Origin: an uncultured Lachnospiraceae bacterium
Lineage (GTDB): Bacteria; Bacillota; Clostridia; Lachnospirales; Lachnospiraceae
Length of the DNA: 64,000 nucleotides
Assembly (NCBI GenBank): GCA_910585075.1
Contig: CAJUED010000013.1
Span: 33,852 to 97,851 of the forward strand
Reading direction: 5' to 3'
A program made the position numbers and the translations under genes. Positions 1 through 8,199 of the stretch are shown piece after piece. Position 1 is the stretch's first letter. Each line of letters starts with the position of its first letter. The notes beneath the pieces were generated by a model. It saw only the letters and a list, made by a program, of their open reading frames with translations. It had not been told where the DNA came from and did not search any database.

Positions 1-213
1 AAAATCATATGTCATATAGGAAAGTTGTTGACTGTATTTTTTTGATTCCAAATCAGATATATCCAATAAAATCATTATATCTATATCTGAATCAGCCCTA
101 AAATCGCCTCTTGCATAGGAACCATACAATATAATTTGCCTAAGATGGTTCCCATATATATTTTGTATTTCAATTACATACTGTTCAATTAAGTCCCGCA
201 TTGTCTGTTGCAT
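1..213 (-). CDS. MinT-type nucleotidyltransferase domain protein (partial, cut by window edge)
   Basis: Reading from an ATG at 211-213 with a strong AAGGAGG Shine-Dalgarno site, the frame stays open for 71 codons to the window edge, so the C-terminus is missing. It contains the signature GSYARGDFRADSDIDIMIL, the Gly-Ser loop and two metal-binding aspartates of minimal nucleotidyltransferases of the polymerase-beta superfamily. Members often act as antitoxins with a HEPN partner or as stand-alone AMP/nucleotide transferases. No HEPN partner is recognisable upstream. The family is clear; the substrate is unknown. Confidence 0.8.
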   Translation of the reverse strand, partial: MQQTMRDLIEQYVIEIQNIYGNHLRQIILYGSYARGDFRADSDIDIMILLDISDLESKKYSQQLSYMTYDF

Positions 214-291
214 CTCACAACCTCCTTAACAACACTGATTTCCTTGAATTACAGAGTTTTTAATCTATGTTTCTAAGTTTCTCTGCCAATA

Positions 292-320
292 ATTATAGTA
301 TGCATTATCTTAAAATACAA
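292..320 (-). promoter_or_regulatory. Sigma-A type promoter for the nucleotidyltransferase gene
   Basis: On the minus strand TTGTAT (315-320) and TATAAT (292-297) are separated by exactly 17 bp, about 80 bp upstream of the nucleotidyltransferase start. This is a match by eye only. Confidence 0.5.
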
Positions 321-375
321 TCATTTTTGCGAATCTTGTAATTACGCGGATAACAGTTCGGCACAAGGAATATTT

Positions 376-619
376 TTATATCACTTTCTTTTTGGAGACA
401 CCCAAAATCTCACGTCCAAATCCCATATCGCCCAACATACGATAAATTTCCACGGTGCGCTCTAAGAAAATACTGCAATAAAAAGCCTTCTCCGCATCCA
501 ATGTCCGGCAGGGAATACTCCTTATCTTTTCCCAGCTTTTCAAGGTTCTGCTCTATGATATAAGCCCGCTCCTCAATCTGATTATGGAGAAACTTAAGCT
601 CCTGCAGTGGGTACTCCAC
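376..619 (-). pseudogene. Frameshifted small gene of unknown function
   Basis: From a GTG at 617-619 the first frame codes for a helical N-terminus (VEYPLQELKFLHNQIEERAY) and runs into a stop at 410. A second frame, open from just after an in-frame stop near 550 to a TAA at 376-378, continues with natural-looking protein (RTLDAEKAFYC, LERTVEIYRMLGDMGF, GVSKKKVI). Joining the two needs a shift of one base within the first half and gives a protein of about 80 residues. The family was not recognised. It could be a true frameshift mutation or a sequencing error. It lies between the nucleotidyltransferase and the XRE regulator, in AT-rich DNA. Confidence 0.5.
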
Positions 620-699
620 CTTTCACTATCATCCTTTAAAATGCTTGTCAATATTTTACACTTCCGGTTATCTGTTTTGGTCTGTCGGCAGTCTACAAA

Positions 700-778
700 C
701 TATCCTTTGAAAGATAGCCCGTATTTACATATGTTCTATCTTTACTATCTTGTCAGATTAGGGGGAAATTTGTATAAT
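700..778 (+). promoter_or_regulatory. Promoter of the XRE gene with repeated CTATCTTT candidate operators
   Basis: TTGTCA (750-755) and an extended TG-TATAAT (773-778) are 17 bp apart, about 40 bp before the XRE start. Overlapping and preceding the -35 are a near-palindrome, CTATCCTTTGAAAGATAG (700-717), and two direct copies of CTATCTT (736-743 and 745-752). They are placed where an autorepressor would bind. The promoter is well supported; the operator role is inference. Confidence 0.55.
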
Positions 779-815
779 ATTAGACAGTAGTTGAAAGAAA
801 AGGCAGGGATTTCCT

Positions 816-1253
816 ATGAACGAGAAAACGACCGACGAATTAAAGCATGAAATTAAGTCCGCAACTGACATCGAAGACTGGCTGGCGAAAAATCAGGCAA
901 ATATGCTCTCCCAGCGCCTGCCGGAATATCTTGAAAAGTTATTGGAACAAAAAAATATGAAAAAGGCGGATGTTGTGCGCCGCTCACAGCTTGGCCGGGC
1001 GTACGTATACAAAATATTTTCCGGTGAAAAAGTACCTTCAAGAGATAAATTGCTGGCTATTGCCTGCGGGCTTGACCTTTCTGACGAGGAAACGCAAAAG
1101 ATGCTAAAGCTCTCCGGCAACAGGGAATTGTATCCCAGGGATAAACGGGACGCGCTGATTTTATTTGCTTTACAAAGAAAAAAGAGTATGATTGAAATCA
1201 ACGAGTTGTTGGACGAACATGGTCTTGATATTTTAAACACTACCAAGGAATAA
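816..1253 (+). CDS. XRE-family helix-turn-helix regulator
   Basis: This 145-residue cytoplasmic protein has a lambda-repressor-like HTH in its middle third: the stretch around KKADVVRRSQLGRAYVYKIF and the following KVPSRDKLLAIACGL is typical of an XRE DNA-binding fold. The N-terminal 35 residues are a charged helix, and the C-terminal 45 residues (RELYPRDKRDALILFALQRK) form a helical extension. The start is an ATG preceded by a moderate AGGCAGGG site. It converges with the Ser/Thr kinase gene that follows, which suggests that it may regulate, or be a target of, that kinase. DNA targets are unknown; the CTATCTTT repeats in its own promoter are candidates. Confidence 0.75.
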   Translation: MNEKTTDELKHEIKSATDIEDWLAKNQANMLSQRLPEYLEKLLEQKNMKKADVVRRSQLGRAYVYKIFSGEKVPSRDKLLAIACGLDLSDEETQKMLKLSGNRELYPRDKRDALILFALQRKKSMIEINELLDEHGLDILNTTKE

Positions 1254-1260
1254 TATCAGC

Positions 1261-1292
1261 GTCAAAAGCTATCACGCCCCGTAAGGCAGCTT
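1261..1292 (+). repeat. Dispersed intergenic palindromic repeat, module A, copy 1
   Basis: This is one of seven related intergenic sequences of the form TCAAA-nGCT-n-TCACGC-CCCGTAAG-GCAGCTT. Arms related to AGCT at the two ends can pair. It lies between the convergent XRE and kinase genes. This copy is among the more diverged. Confidence 0.45.
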
Positions 1293-1310
1293 CATGAACC
1301 TGTTAATATA

Positions 1311-1360
1311 AAACTGTTGCAACAGCGTTTGATCTGACAGCGCCATTGCAACAGTTTTTA
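1311..1360. terminator. Hairpin terminator between convergent XRE and kinase genes
   Basis: A perfect 12-bp inverted repeat, AAACTGTTGCAA (1311-1322) and TTGCAACAGTTT (1346-1357), is followed by a short T run on the plus strand and preceded by A residues. This fits a bidirectional rho-independent terminator shared by the two converging genes. Confidence 0.7.
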
Positions 1361-1393
1361 ATGTCCAATATCTGTTTTGAAATTGATTTATTG

Positions 1394-2869
1394 TCAATAA
1401 TAGTACCAGGGACTTAAATATTCCTCCGTCACCGGGTCTGGCATGGGACTTGACTTATATTCATTAGGCCTTGAGGTCAGCACCTGCACGCTGAAGCGAT
1501 AAGCGCCGTCCTTTTGTTCCAAAAATTGCGGGCGGATTCGAACACCGCCATACCCCCTCTTCACCACATTTTCCTTGGTCCATATATTATTGGTGACATA
1601 CTCCCCATCCCTGTCATAGACGGTCACATCAAAGGAGTCGCCATCTGCATAATCTTCCAAATTATCCCAGGTTGCATAATATACCCACTCGTTGCTCTCC
1701 GACTCATCTGTCATGACCATTCTCCAGGCAAGACCTGTGGGGGCAGGCAGCGCTGGGGCGTTTTCACCGGTATACTCAAAAGCATCCGATATCACAAAAG
1801 GGCTGTTCACATAGTTTTCACCGTCTCCAACTGCCGCTACCGCAAAGTAGTAAAAGCCGTTTTCCTGGAAATACATAGCTAAATTCGTCTCAAATGTGGG
1901 GACACCGTCCACTTCCGTCACCGCATTTCCACTCATCTCACTTTCCAGCATCCATACATCATCCTCAATATCAGGCGGCGTCTGCGTATCCATTCTGCAA
2001 AGCTTAATGCTATATTTTACAATTTCTGAATCCGCCACGCCCGACTCGGCTACATTGCCCCACATTCCGATGCCACTCTCACCATCCCATCTGGGATTTC
2101 CCGGAGCCGGAAGAACCGGCGGCCCCTCATTCTCCCTGAGTGCCTGCTGATATAAAACCACATTTAACATAAGGGCCGCCAAAAGAATAACAAACGCACC
2201 AACCCAAATTGATTTTTCAGCCCAGGAAAAGGCTTTTTTCACCTGGCCTATGGACTGGTATCTTTTGTCCGGATCCAGCTTCGTGCATTTTTCAATGATC
2301 CGCTTGTACCCGGGTTTGCCGGTTTTCCCTCCAAGAAGCTGCCGGAAGGTCATCCCGAGGGAATAAATATCCGTCCGTTCGTCGGTCTGGGCAAAGCCAA
2401 ACTGCTCCGGCGGCGCATACCCCTTTGTCCCTAAGAGAGTGGTATCCTGCTCCTGCTCGTCTTTATACATCCGCGCCACATCAAAATCCAGCAGACGAAT
2501 ATGACCGTCGCTTGCTAGCAGAATGTTGGAGGGCTTGATATCCCGGTGAATAATTCCCTTTTTATGGACAAACTCCAACACATCACACAGCTCTCCCATA
2601 ATATGCCGGACTGTCTTTGAAGAAAGCTCTCCCGGTTTCGGAGATGCTCCTTCTATATATTCCTCAATCACTGTTGTGTTGGTATCTGACAGGGTAACCT
2701 GATAAATTTGGGGCAGCAAAGAATGGGGTGTGCTTTTAAGCGTCTCGTAAACCTCATGATGCCCACTTAATATCTTTCGGATAAAAATTTGCTCCGAGTC
2801 CTTTTGGCGTACCAATTGCACTACGCTTTTTTCACTTCGTTTTAATTCTTTTATTACTTCGTATTCCAT
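1394..2869 (-). CDS. Membrane-anchored Hanks-type Ser/Thr protein kinase
   Basis: This 491-residue protein starts with a compact kinase domain (about residues 1-215). It has the ATP-site lysine near residue 32, the catalytic loop HRDIKPSN (Asp110, Asn115), a DFD metal-binding motif at 128-130 and an activation segment GTKGYAPPEQFG. The glycine-rich loop is not well conserved. A single membrane segment (about 221-241) follows. An outer region of about 250 residues has two modules each beginning LPAP...W, possibly Fn3-like, and replaces the PASTA repeats of PrkC-type kinases. The start has a good AAGGA site. The outer part could sense an envelope signal. Substrates are unknown; the convergent XRE regulator is a candidate. 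Confidence 0.85.
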   Translation of the reverse strand: MEYEVIKELKRSEKSVVQLVRQKDSEQIFIRKILSGHHEVYETLKSTPHSLLPQIYQVTLSDTNTTVIEEYIEGASPKPGELSSKTVRHIMGELCDVLEFVHKKGIIHRDIKPSNILLASDGHIRLLDFDVARMYKDEQEQDTTLLGTKGYAPPEQFGFAQTDERTDIYSLGMTFRQLLGGKTGKPGYKRIIEKCTKLDPDKRYQSIGQVKKAFSWAEKSIWVGAFVILLAALMLNVVLYQQALRENEGPPVLPAPGNPRWDGESGIGMWGNVAESGVADSEIVKYSIKLCRMDTQTPPDIEDDVWMLESEMSGNAVTEVDGVPTFETNLAMYFQENGFYYFAVAAVGDGENYVNSPFVISDAFEYTGENAPALPAPTGLAWRMVMTDESESNEWVYYATWDNLEDYADGDSFDVTVYDRDGEYVTNNIWTKENVVKRGYGGVRIRPQFLEQKDGAYRFSVQVLTSRPNEYKSSPMPDPVTEEYLSPWYYY

Positions 2870-2928
2870 TTTCCTTATCCGTCCTGTATTATATTGACGT
2901 AATTAAAACTAAACCATAATAAGTATAC

Positions 2929-2973
2929 AAAAAAATCCCATCAGTTGCAACGTACAATTTAAGCCAACTGATG
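2929..2973 (-). terminator. Rho-independent terminator, second of a tandem pair
   Basis: Read on the minus strand, CATCAGTTG pairs perfectly with CAACTGATG (2939-2947 with 2965-2973) and is followed by GGA and seven T residues. It lies between the secreted-protein gene and the kinase start, so it insulates the kinase from upstream transcription. Confidence 0.75.
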
Positions 2974-2980
2974 TGACACC

Positions 2981-3017
2981 AAAAAGGAAGTGAACTAAAA
3001 AACGTCCACTTCCTTTT
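2981..3017 (-). terminator. Rho-independent terminator of the secreted-protein gene
   Basis: The 11-bp arms AAAAGGAAGTG and CACTTCCTTTT (2982-2992 and 3007-3017) end in a T tract on the minus strand, 45 bp after the stop codon at 3062. A second terminator follows immediately. Confidence 0.8.
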
Positions 3018-3061
3018 ATCATTATTCATAATCACTTTCGGTACAACCGATTTTATTTCAC

Positions 3062-4066
3062 TTATTCTGCACTGCCAAATACAGAAAGCAGATACATGAA
3101 TCCGCAGTATCCATTCTCGTCAAGCAGAGCCTCCAAATTGTCTTCGCCATATCCTGCAGGGATAGTAAAGCTATATTTTGCACCCTGATAAACAAAATTC
3201 ACAGTCACGGATACATCCTGTCTTGCCTTTAAAGCGTCAATGGCAGCTCTGTTAAAGCATGTCCAGATTTCCGTATCAATGGTAATACTGCCATTTGCAG
3301 GAGCATTCTGCAATTTTGTAATCATGTCAGTTAAAAACTGATTTACTGCAGTGCCAAGTACTGTAACATAAGACGACTCTACTCCACAAACAGTGCACTC
3401 CATGGTTACGATTTTGTCAGAATCTGCAGTTGCCTCCTGCACTACTACTTCCACAAAGTTATGCACATGAGCATGACCCTTCTCACCATCATCTTTACTA
3501 CTTTTACTATCTTTTGCACTGGCAAGTATCGGCAGGAAGGGTTGTAATGCCGACCCCATTCCATCTACAACTGCAGTCATCTCATCTTTTCTGACAGATG
3601 TAAGATACCATACACCATCTATTTCTTTGAGGTTAGAATCACCATTGATATCTACTTTATCTATCACCATGTCAGATGAATGCTGCCAATAATGATAGAT
3701 TGCAGGTGAATCCTGATAAACCGGATACATATACTGACTACACGCATCCATAAATCTACCAAAATCTCTGCCTGACACCCAATATTTTACATGTGACGTA
3801 TCTCCACGAGAACCATCGATAGTACCCTTAGAGCCATCATCATTGACATATCCAATAACTTCGTCATTCATCAGATTTAAAACTTCCTGTGTCTGCCTGG
3901 CTACCGTAAATAATTGCTGTACCAAATCATTACTGCAATATTGTGATGAATCCCCTAAATCCATCGCATATGCCACGCTGCTGTTTAACCCTATGCTTCC
4001 AAGCATAATACCGGTTGCCAACAGCGCCCCGGCAAATCTTTTAACCGCTTTTTTTACACTTTTCAT
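3062..4066 (-). CDS. Secreted protein of unknown function with CxxC-containing central segment
   Basis: The start was placed at the ATG at 4064-4066, which follows GCAGGAGGAAG and opens a classical signal peptide (KSVKKAVKRFAG, hydrophobic core, SSVAYA cleavage site). A longer open frame exists upstream but has no such signals. The mature protein (about 300 residues) has a middle segment with HVHNFVEVVVQEAT and CTVCG, and a C-terminal domain ending in a TIPAGY...LLDENGYCGFMYL stretch. I recognise this layout from Lachnospiraceae exported proteins of unknown function; no catalytic motif was seen. It sits downstream of araB but is separated by 216 bp, and it has its own tandem terminators. Confidence 0.65.
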   Translation of the reverse strand: MKSVKKAVKRFAGALLATGIMLGSIGLNSSVAYAMDLGDSSQYCSNDLVQQLFTVARQTQEVLNLMNDEVIGYVNDDGSKGTIDGSRGDTSHVKYWVSGRDFGRFMDACSQYMYPVYQDSPAIYHYWQHSSDMVIDKVDINGDSNLKEIDGVWYLTSVRKDEMTAVVDGMGSALQPFLPILASAKDSKSSKDDGEKGHAHVHNFVEVVVQEATADSDKIVTMECTVCGVESSYVTVLGTAVNQFLTDMITKLQNAPANGSITIDTEIWTCFNRAAIDALKARQDVSVTVNFVYQGAKYSFTIPAGYGEDNLEALLDENGYCGFMYLLSVFGSAE

Positions 4067-4103
4067 TTTCTTTCTTCCTCCTGCTATTTTGAATAAAATG
4101 CAT

Positions 4104-4137
4104 ATCAATCGCTGCCACGCTCCGTGAGCCAGCTTAT
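4104..4137 (+). repeat. Dispersed palindromic repeat, module A, copy 2
   Basis: ATCAATCGCTGCCACGCTCC followed by GTGAGCCAGCTTA. GCTG and CAGC at the ends and CACG/CGTG inside can form a hairpin. It lies between araB and the secreted-protein gene and is one of the copies closest to the family consensus. Confidence 0.55.
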
Positions 4138-4282
4138 TAATAAAAGCTCTATTCATCATTATAAGCAGGATTCTGTCGCTTTTGGTATACCGGCAGTAGA
4201 TTTTGTCCGATTTTTTGTTTAAATATAATTTCTCAAAAGTCCTCCTGGGACGCCGACAGTCAGGCGCATATAAAAGCAATGT

Positions 4283-5959
4283 TCAGTCTCTATCTTCTTC
4301 TCCGCCCTGCATCTTAAGCCGGTGCATCACTTCATTCCCTCCGGCCCCAAAATAATCGTGAAGGATTTTATACTCCTTATAGAGCCTGTGATAGGCTTCC
4401 ACATTTTCAGGGATGGGCTCATACCTCTCCTCCCCCACCTTCCCCATTGCCCGCACTGCCTCAGGTATGGAATCGTAGCCGCCGGCCTCAGCTCCCGCCG
4501 CCACCGCCGCATAGACGGAAGCGCCAAAAGCCGACCCCTGGTCTGTCTGGCTGGTGAAGATGGTCTTTCCAAGGATATCCGCGTAAATCTGCATCATAAG
4601 CGGGTTTTTGCGGACAATGCCGCCGCAGGCATAAAGCTCCTTTGCATAAACGCCGCCTTTTTCAAAGGCCTCAAAGATAGCCCGCATGCCAAAGGCCGTG
4701 GACTCCAAAAGGGTGCGGTAGATTTCTTCCGGTTTGGTTTTCAGAGTAAGGCCAAGTATCATTCCGGAAAGATTTGCATCCGCCAGGTAAGACCTGTTTC
4801 CATTCCACCAGTCAAGGGCCACAAGACCGCTTTCCCCGGGTACAAGACGGGCTGCCTTTTCGCTGAGCAGCTCATGGACAGAGATTCCCCGTTCCTTCGC
4901 TTCCCTTTCGTACCTTCCGGGCACGCAGTTTTTCACAAACCAGTCAAAGTAATCGCCCACGGCGCTCTGCCCCGCCTCATAGGCATACAGCCCCGGCAGT
5001 ACTGCGTTTTTCACACATCCTGAAATTCCCTGTACATAAGAGAGCTTTTCCGAACAAAGCAGCATACAGCAAGAGGTTCCAAGAATCATCAGTGCCTTAT
5101 CCGGGCCGTCAATCCCGGCACAGGGCACTGCCACATGAGCGTCAATCAAAGAGGCCGCAACAGCCGTCCCTGCCTTCAGCCCCAGCTTGTCCGCCATTTC
5201 CTCGGTCAGCCGCCCGGCGCACTCTCCCACCTGTACTTCCCGTCCCTTCAGCTTTTCTTTCAGGGAGACAAGCCTGGGATTTAAGGCGCCAAGAAAATTT
5301 GCCGAAGGGTATCCGTCCTCCTCGTTCCAAAGAAGCTTATACCCTGCATGGCACATGCAACGGGTAACCTCCCCGGTCAGCAGATACACAAGGAAATCGC
5401 TTACTTCCATGAAATTGTCGGCGGCCTCGTATACCTCCGGGGCTTTTTCCGCAATCTCAAGCAGCTTGGGCAGCATCCACTCCGCATTTACCTTTCCCCC
5501 ACAGCGGGCCATGAACTTTTCTTTCCGCTCATCTGCAAGGGCGGTAATCCGGTCCGCTTCCTTCTGGGCTCCGTGGTGCTTCCAAAGCTTTAGCAGGGCA
5601 TGGGGATTTTGCCCGAAAGCTTCTGTCTTACAAAGGGGTTTCACGTCCTCTGACAAGGGTAGAAAAGTAGAGGAGGTTGCATCAATGCCAATGCCAATCA
5701 CATCCTCCGGTCTGCACCCGGACTGCTCCACAACATCCCTGATGGTATGGTACATTGCCTCCACATAATCATCCACTTCCTGAAGGGCATAGTCTGCCGG
5801 CAGTTTTTCTTCTGTCCCGGGTATGGTATGTAAAATTTCATGGGGGTAGGGATAAACGCTTTCCGCAATGACCTCCCCGCTGCCTGCCCGGACCATCACC
5901 GCCCGTCCCGAAAGAGTTCCATAATCCAGCCCAATTACATATTTATATGATTTCATCAT
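4283..5959 (-). CDS. araB: L-ribulokinase
   Basis: This 558-residue FGGY-family sugar kinase phosphorylates L-ribulose to L-ribulose 5-phosphate in arabinose catabolism. The N-terminal phosphate-binding motif GLDYGTLSGRA is present, and IGIDATSSTFLPL and the C-terminal ATP-site motif YACGGIVRKNPLMMQIYAD match AraB rather than xylulokinase or glycerol kinase. Length equals that of typical AraB (about 560). Start: two tandem ATGs behind AAGGATTAGG; the first is annotated. It is followed downstream by the secreted protein and preceded by araM, so it is half of an arabinose-type gene pair. No araA or araD is in the window. Confidence 0.9.
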   Translation of the reverse strand: MMKSYKYVIGLDYGTLSGRAVMVRAGSGEVIAESVYPYPHEILHTIPGTEEKLPADYALQEVDDYVEAMYHTIRDVVEQSGCRPEDVIGIGIDATSSTFLPLSEDVKPLCKTEAFGQNPHALLKLWKHHGAQKEADRITALADERKEKFMARCGGKVNAEWMLPKLLEIAEKAPEVYEAADNFMEVSDFLVYLLTGEVTRCMCHAGYKLLWNEEDGYPSANFLGALNPRLVSLKEKLKGREVQVGECAGRLTEEMADKLGLKAGTAVAASLIDAHVAVPCAGIDGPDKALMILGTSCCMLLCSEKLSYVQGISGCVKNAVLPGLYAYEAGQSAVGDYFDWFVKNCVPGRYEREAKERGISVHELLSEKAARLVPGESGLVALDWWNGNRSYLADANLSGMILGLTLKTKPEEIYRTLLESTAFGMRAIFEAFEKGGVYAKELYACGGIVRKNPLMMQIYADILGKTIFTSQTDQGSAFGASVYAAVAAGAEAGGYDSIPEAVRAMGKVGEERYEPIPENVEAYHRLYKEYKILHDYFGAGGNEVMHRLKMQGGEEDRD

Positions 5960-5978
5960 CCTAATCCTTTATCCTTAA

Positions 5979-6034
5979 GTCAAACGCTGTCACACTTTGC
6001 GCTTCCAGCCTATTTGAGCAAAATCGAGCAGGGT
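5979..6034 (+). repeat. Dispersed palindromic repeat, modules A and partial B, copy 3
   Basis: GTCAAACGCTGTCACACTTT and the following GCGCTTCCAGCCTA form module A (5979-6012). AATCGAGCAGGG (6022-6033) is the first half of module B; the second half is missing because the araM stop codon follows. It lies between araM and araB. Confidence 0.5.
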
Positions 6035-6041
6035 ATCTTTT

Positions 6042-7400
6042 TTAACAATATTTTCCCACAAGCTCCTCTGCCATTTCGTTAAGCACCCCAATATCCCACA
6101 TCATCTGCAAAATGGTATAGCGGTCCCGCAGCTCTTTTCCGTAGCGTATGCTGTCGAAGACATATTCTTTGGGGATTCCTACATCCGAAGGCACCTTTGC
6201 CGCCCCCATTTTCTCAAGCACATGGTAAATTTCAGCCGCTTTTGGCGCTGTCTTAGCCAGCGCTGCAATCTCCTCCCACTTTTCCTCCATCACCGCAAGG
6301 CGCTTTAACAGACCTTCCGGGTCGTTCTTTTTGGATTTCTTCTCCAGGGCAATAATGCCTTCCGCCCCATCCCGGTAACAACGGCGCATCTCTTTTTCCC
6401 ATTCCTCCACGGAAGGACGGCTCCCAATTTCCTGACGGATTTTGTCAAAATCAGGTTTTTCCATTTCAGCCAGTTTATTATAAAGCTCAAGCATCAGCAC
6501 CGTACCGATTCCCACCTTGGTGCCGTGCAGTACCGCCGGGATGCCGTCAAACAAAAATTGCATCTCCCAGTAATGGGACTGATGGTGTTCCGCACCGGAA
6601 GCAGGCCGCGAATTTTCGGAAAAATCCATGGCGATACCGGAAAGGACAAGAGCCTGGGTCAGCACCGACACAGCCTCGCCGTCGTGGGATGCAAGCCCGT
6701 CTGTGCTTTCCATGGTCTGGTCAACCGCCGTTCGCATAATATCCGCAATGGTATCGCAATAATATTCCCCGTTAATAATGCTGGAAAGCTTCCAGTCAAG
6801 AAGGCAGTTATATTTACCCAGAATATCCGCCGCCCCTGCCGCCAGCATCTTAAGAGGCGCCGCCGCCATAATATCGGAATCGCAGATAAGGGCCAATGGC
6901 TCCTGCGCGGGAAATGTAATTTTCATATTGTGGAAAATAAGAGGCGCCACTCCGCTTACAAGGCCGTCCATGGAAGGCGCTGTGGCTACCAGGATAAAGG
7001 GCCGCCCGGTGATAAAACTGAAATAACGTCCAAGGTCGTTTATGGTGCCGGTGCCGACGGAAACAATAATATCCGCTTCTTTGTCATTGGCCATGGCAAT
7101 ACTGCCAAGAGCATGCTCGTCCGCCGCCAAGTCACTGCTTACAGGACTCTCAAGCACATGGGAAGTAAAAGGAATCCCAGCTTCGCGCAGTACATCCTCC
7201 GCCCGGGTCCCTGCAATCTCATGGGTATGGGTATCCGAAATCAGATAGGGCCTTTCATATCCCAGCTCTTTTAGAAGCGCCGGAAGTTTCCCTATGGCCC
7301 CCTTTTCAAAAATGTAATGGGCGAACAAAGATTTGTGCGTCCGCCCGCAGCTGCATTCAAAGCTGCAGTTTAAATATTGTTCAATTTTTCGGCTCTGCAT
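6042..7400 (-). CDS. araM: AraM-like sn-glycerol-1-phosphate dehydrogenase
   Basis: This 452-residue protein belongs to the iron/zinc-dependent alcohol dehydrogenase-like superfamily. It has the NAD-binding turn SVGTGTINDLGRY, the family block ATAPSMDGLVSG, and metal-ligand regions AADILGKYNC, GAEHHQSHYWEM and HGTKVGIGT. AraM of Bacillus makes glycerol 1-phosphate from dihydroxyacetone phosphate. Here the protein is about 50 residues longer than Bacillus AraM, mainly in the C-terminal helical part. Adjacency to araB, as in the Bacillus ara operon, supports the name. Its actual substrate in this organism could be a different sugar-derived ketose phosphate. Confidence 0.8.
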   Translation of the reverse strand: MQSRKIEQYLNCSFECSCGRTHKSLFAHYIFEKGAIGKLPALLKELGYERPYLISDTHTHEIAGTRAEDVLREAGIPFTSHVLESPVSSDLAADEHALGSIAMANDKEADIIVSVGTGTINDLGRYFSFITGRPFILVATAPSMDGLVSGVAPLIFHNMKITFPAQEPLALICDSDIMAAAPLKMLAAGAADILGKYNCLLDWKLSSIINGEYYCDTIADIMRTAVDQTMESTDGLASHDGEAVSVLTQALVLSGIAMDFSENSRPASGAEHHQSHYWEMQFLFDGIPAVLHGTKVGIGTVLMLELYNKLAEMEKPDFDKIRQEIGSRPSVEEWEKEMRRCYRDGAEGIIALEKKSKKNDPEGLLKRLAVMEEKWEEIAALAKTAPKAAEIYHVLEKMGAAKVPSDVGIPKEYVFDSIRYGKELRDRYTILQMMWDIGVLNEMAEELVGKYC

Positions 7401-7581
7401 ATATTCTCCTCAATCCTGTTTAAATTTGGGGGAAATACTTCTCCCGCCATCCTCATTTGTCACCTCCCATTATATCTACTACAGCTCAAACAATCAATCA
7501 ATTTTCTTCTTATCTTTTCAGCGCCGAAACTCTCTCTTACGGACTTTGCAGCAAGTGCAAAGTCCTGGGCTGAACTGTTAC

Positions 7582-8199
7582 TCAGCGCCTCCTCTCCCGC
7601 ATAAAAACCCCAAACACCAAAAGCACCGCCGCTCCCATAAACCAATAACTCCAGTTTCCATACTCTCCCTGCATCATTTGAAACAGTGCAAACTTCCCCA
7701 GATACTTCCCGCCTCCTATATTAAATGCAAAATAAATCACTGCGGCCATATACCCAATCACCGCCTGATTGGTCAGAGCGGATACAAAAAATCCAATACT
7801 TCCCAAAAAGAGAATTTCACAGTATGCCCCTCGAAACAAGATACCTGGGTCAAAATTCCCTCCCCCTCTTTTCATCAGCTCCACAAACAGCAGAATATAG
7901 AGAATGCACAGGAAAAGCGCCAGGACAATACGGGGCAGATATACCTGCCACATGGGGGTCTGCTTACTCCTTTCCAGCTCCCATATTTCCCTATCCTGTT
8001 CCGGCATAAAAAGCGGCGTAAACAAAAGAATTCCCCCAAAGGTCCCATACATTTCCATAACTCGGGCTGCCTGCATACCATCAAGCCCCTTAAAGCTTAC
8101 AAATCCCCCGGAAAACACCACAAGCAAAAGGAGCATTACCATATGAGGCCAGTACTGTCTTCTCACAAAGCTAATGGTCAGTTTCCCGTACTTTTCCAT
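7582..8199 (-). CDS. ABC-2 type exporter membrane subunit, short
   Basis: This hydrophobic protein of about 205 residues has roughly six membrane segments (for example HMVMLLLLVVFSGGF, LALFLCILYILLF, AVIGYMAAVIYFAF). The ATG at 8197-8199 behind AAAGGGGG is preferred to one 33 nt further upstream; it overlaps the upstream permease gene by 29 nt, which implies translational coupling. With the larger permease and the ATPase it makes a three-gene ABC-2 exporter. No substrate can be inferred from the sequence. Confidence 0.7.
   Translation of the reverse strand: MEKYGKLTISFVRRQYWPHMVMLLLLVVFSGGFVSFKGLDGMQAARVMEMYGTFGGILLFTPLFMPEQDREIWELERSKQTPMWQVYLPRIVLALFLCILYILLFVELMKRGGGNFDPGILFRGAYCEILFLGSIGFFVSALTNQAVIGYMAAVIYFAFNIGGGKYLGKFALFQMMQGEYGNWSYWFMGAAVLLVFGVFMRERRR

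Noticed and set aside
4067..4279. Longer N-terminus for the secreted-protein gene
   Set aside because: The ATG at 4066 has a strong ribosome site and opens a signal peptide; the longer frame would bury the signal peptide and end within the araB stop region.
6525..7274. 249-aa plus-strand open frame
   Set aside because: Antisense to araM, without start signals or recognisable motifs.
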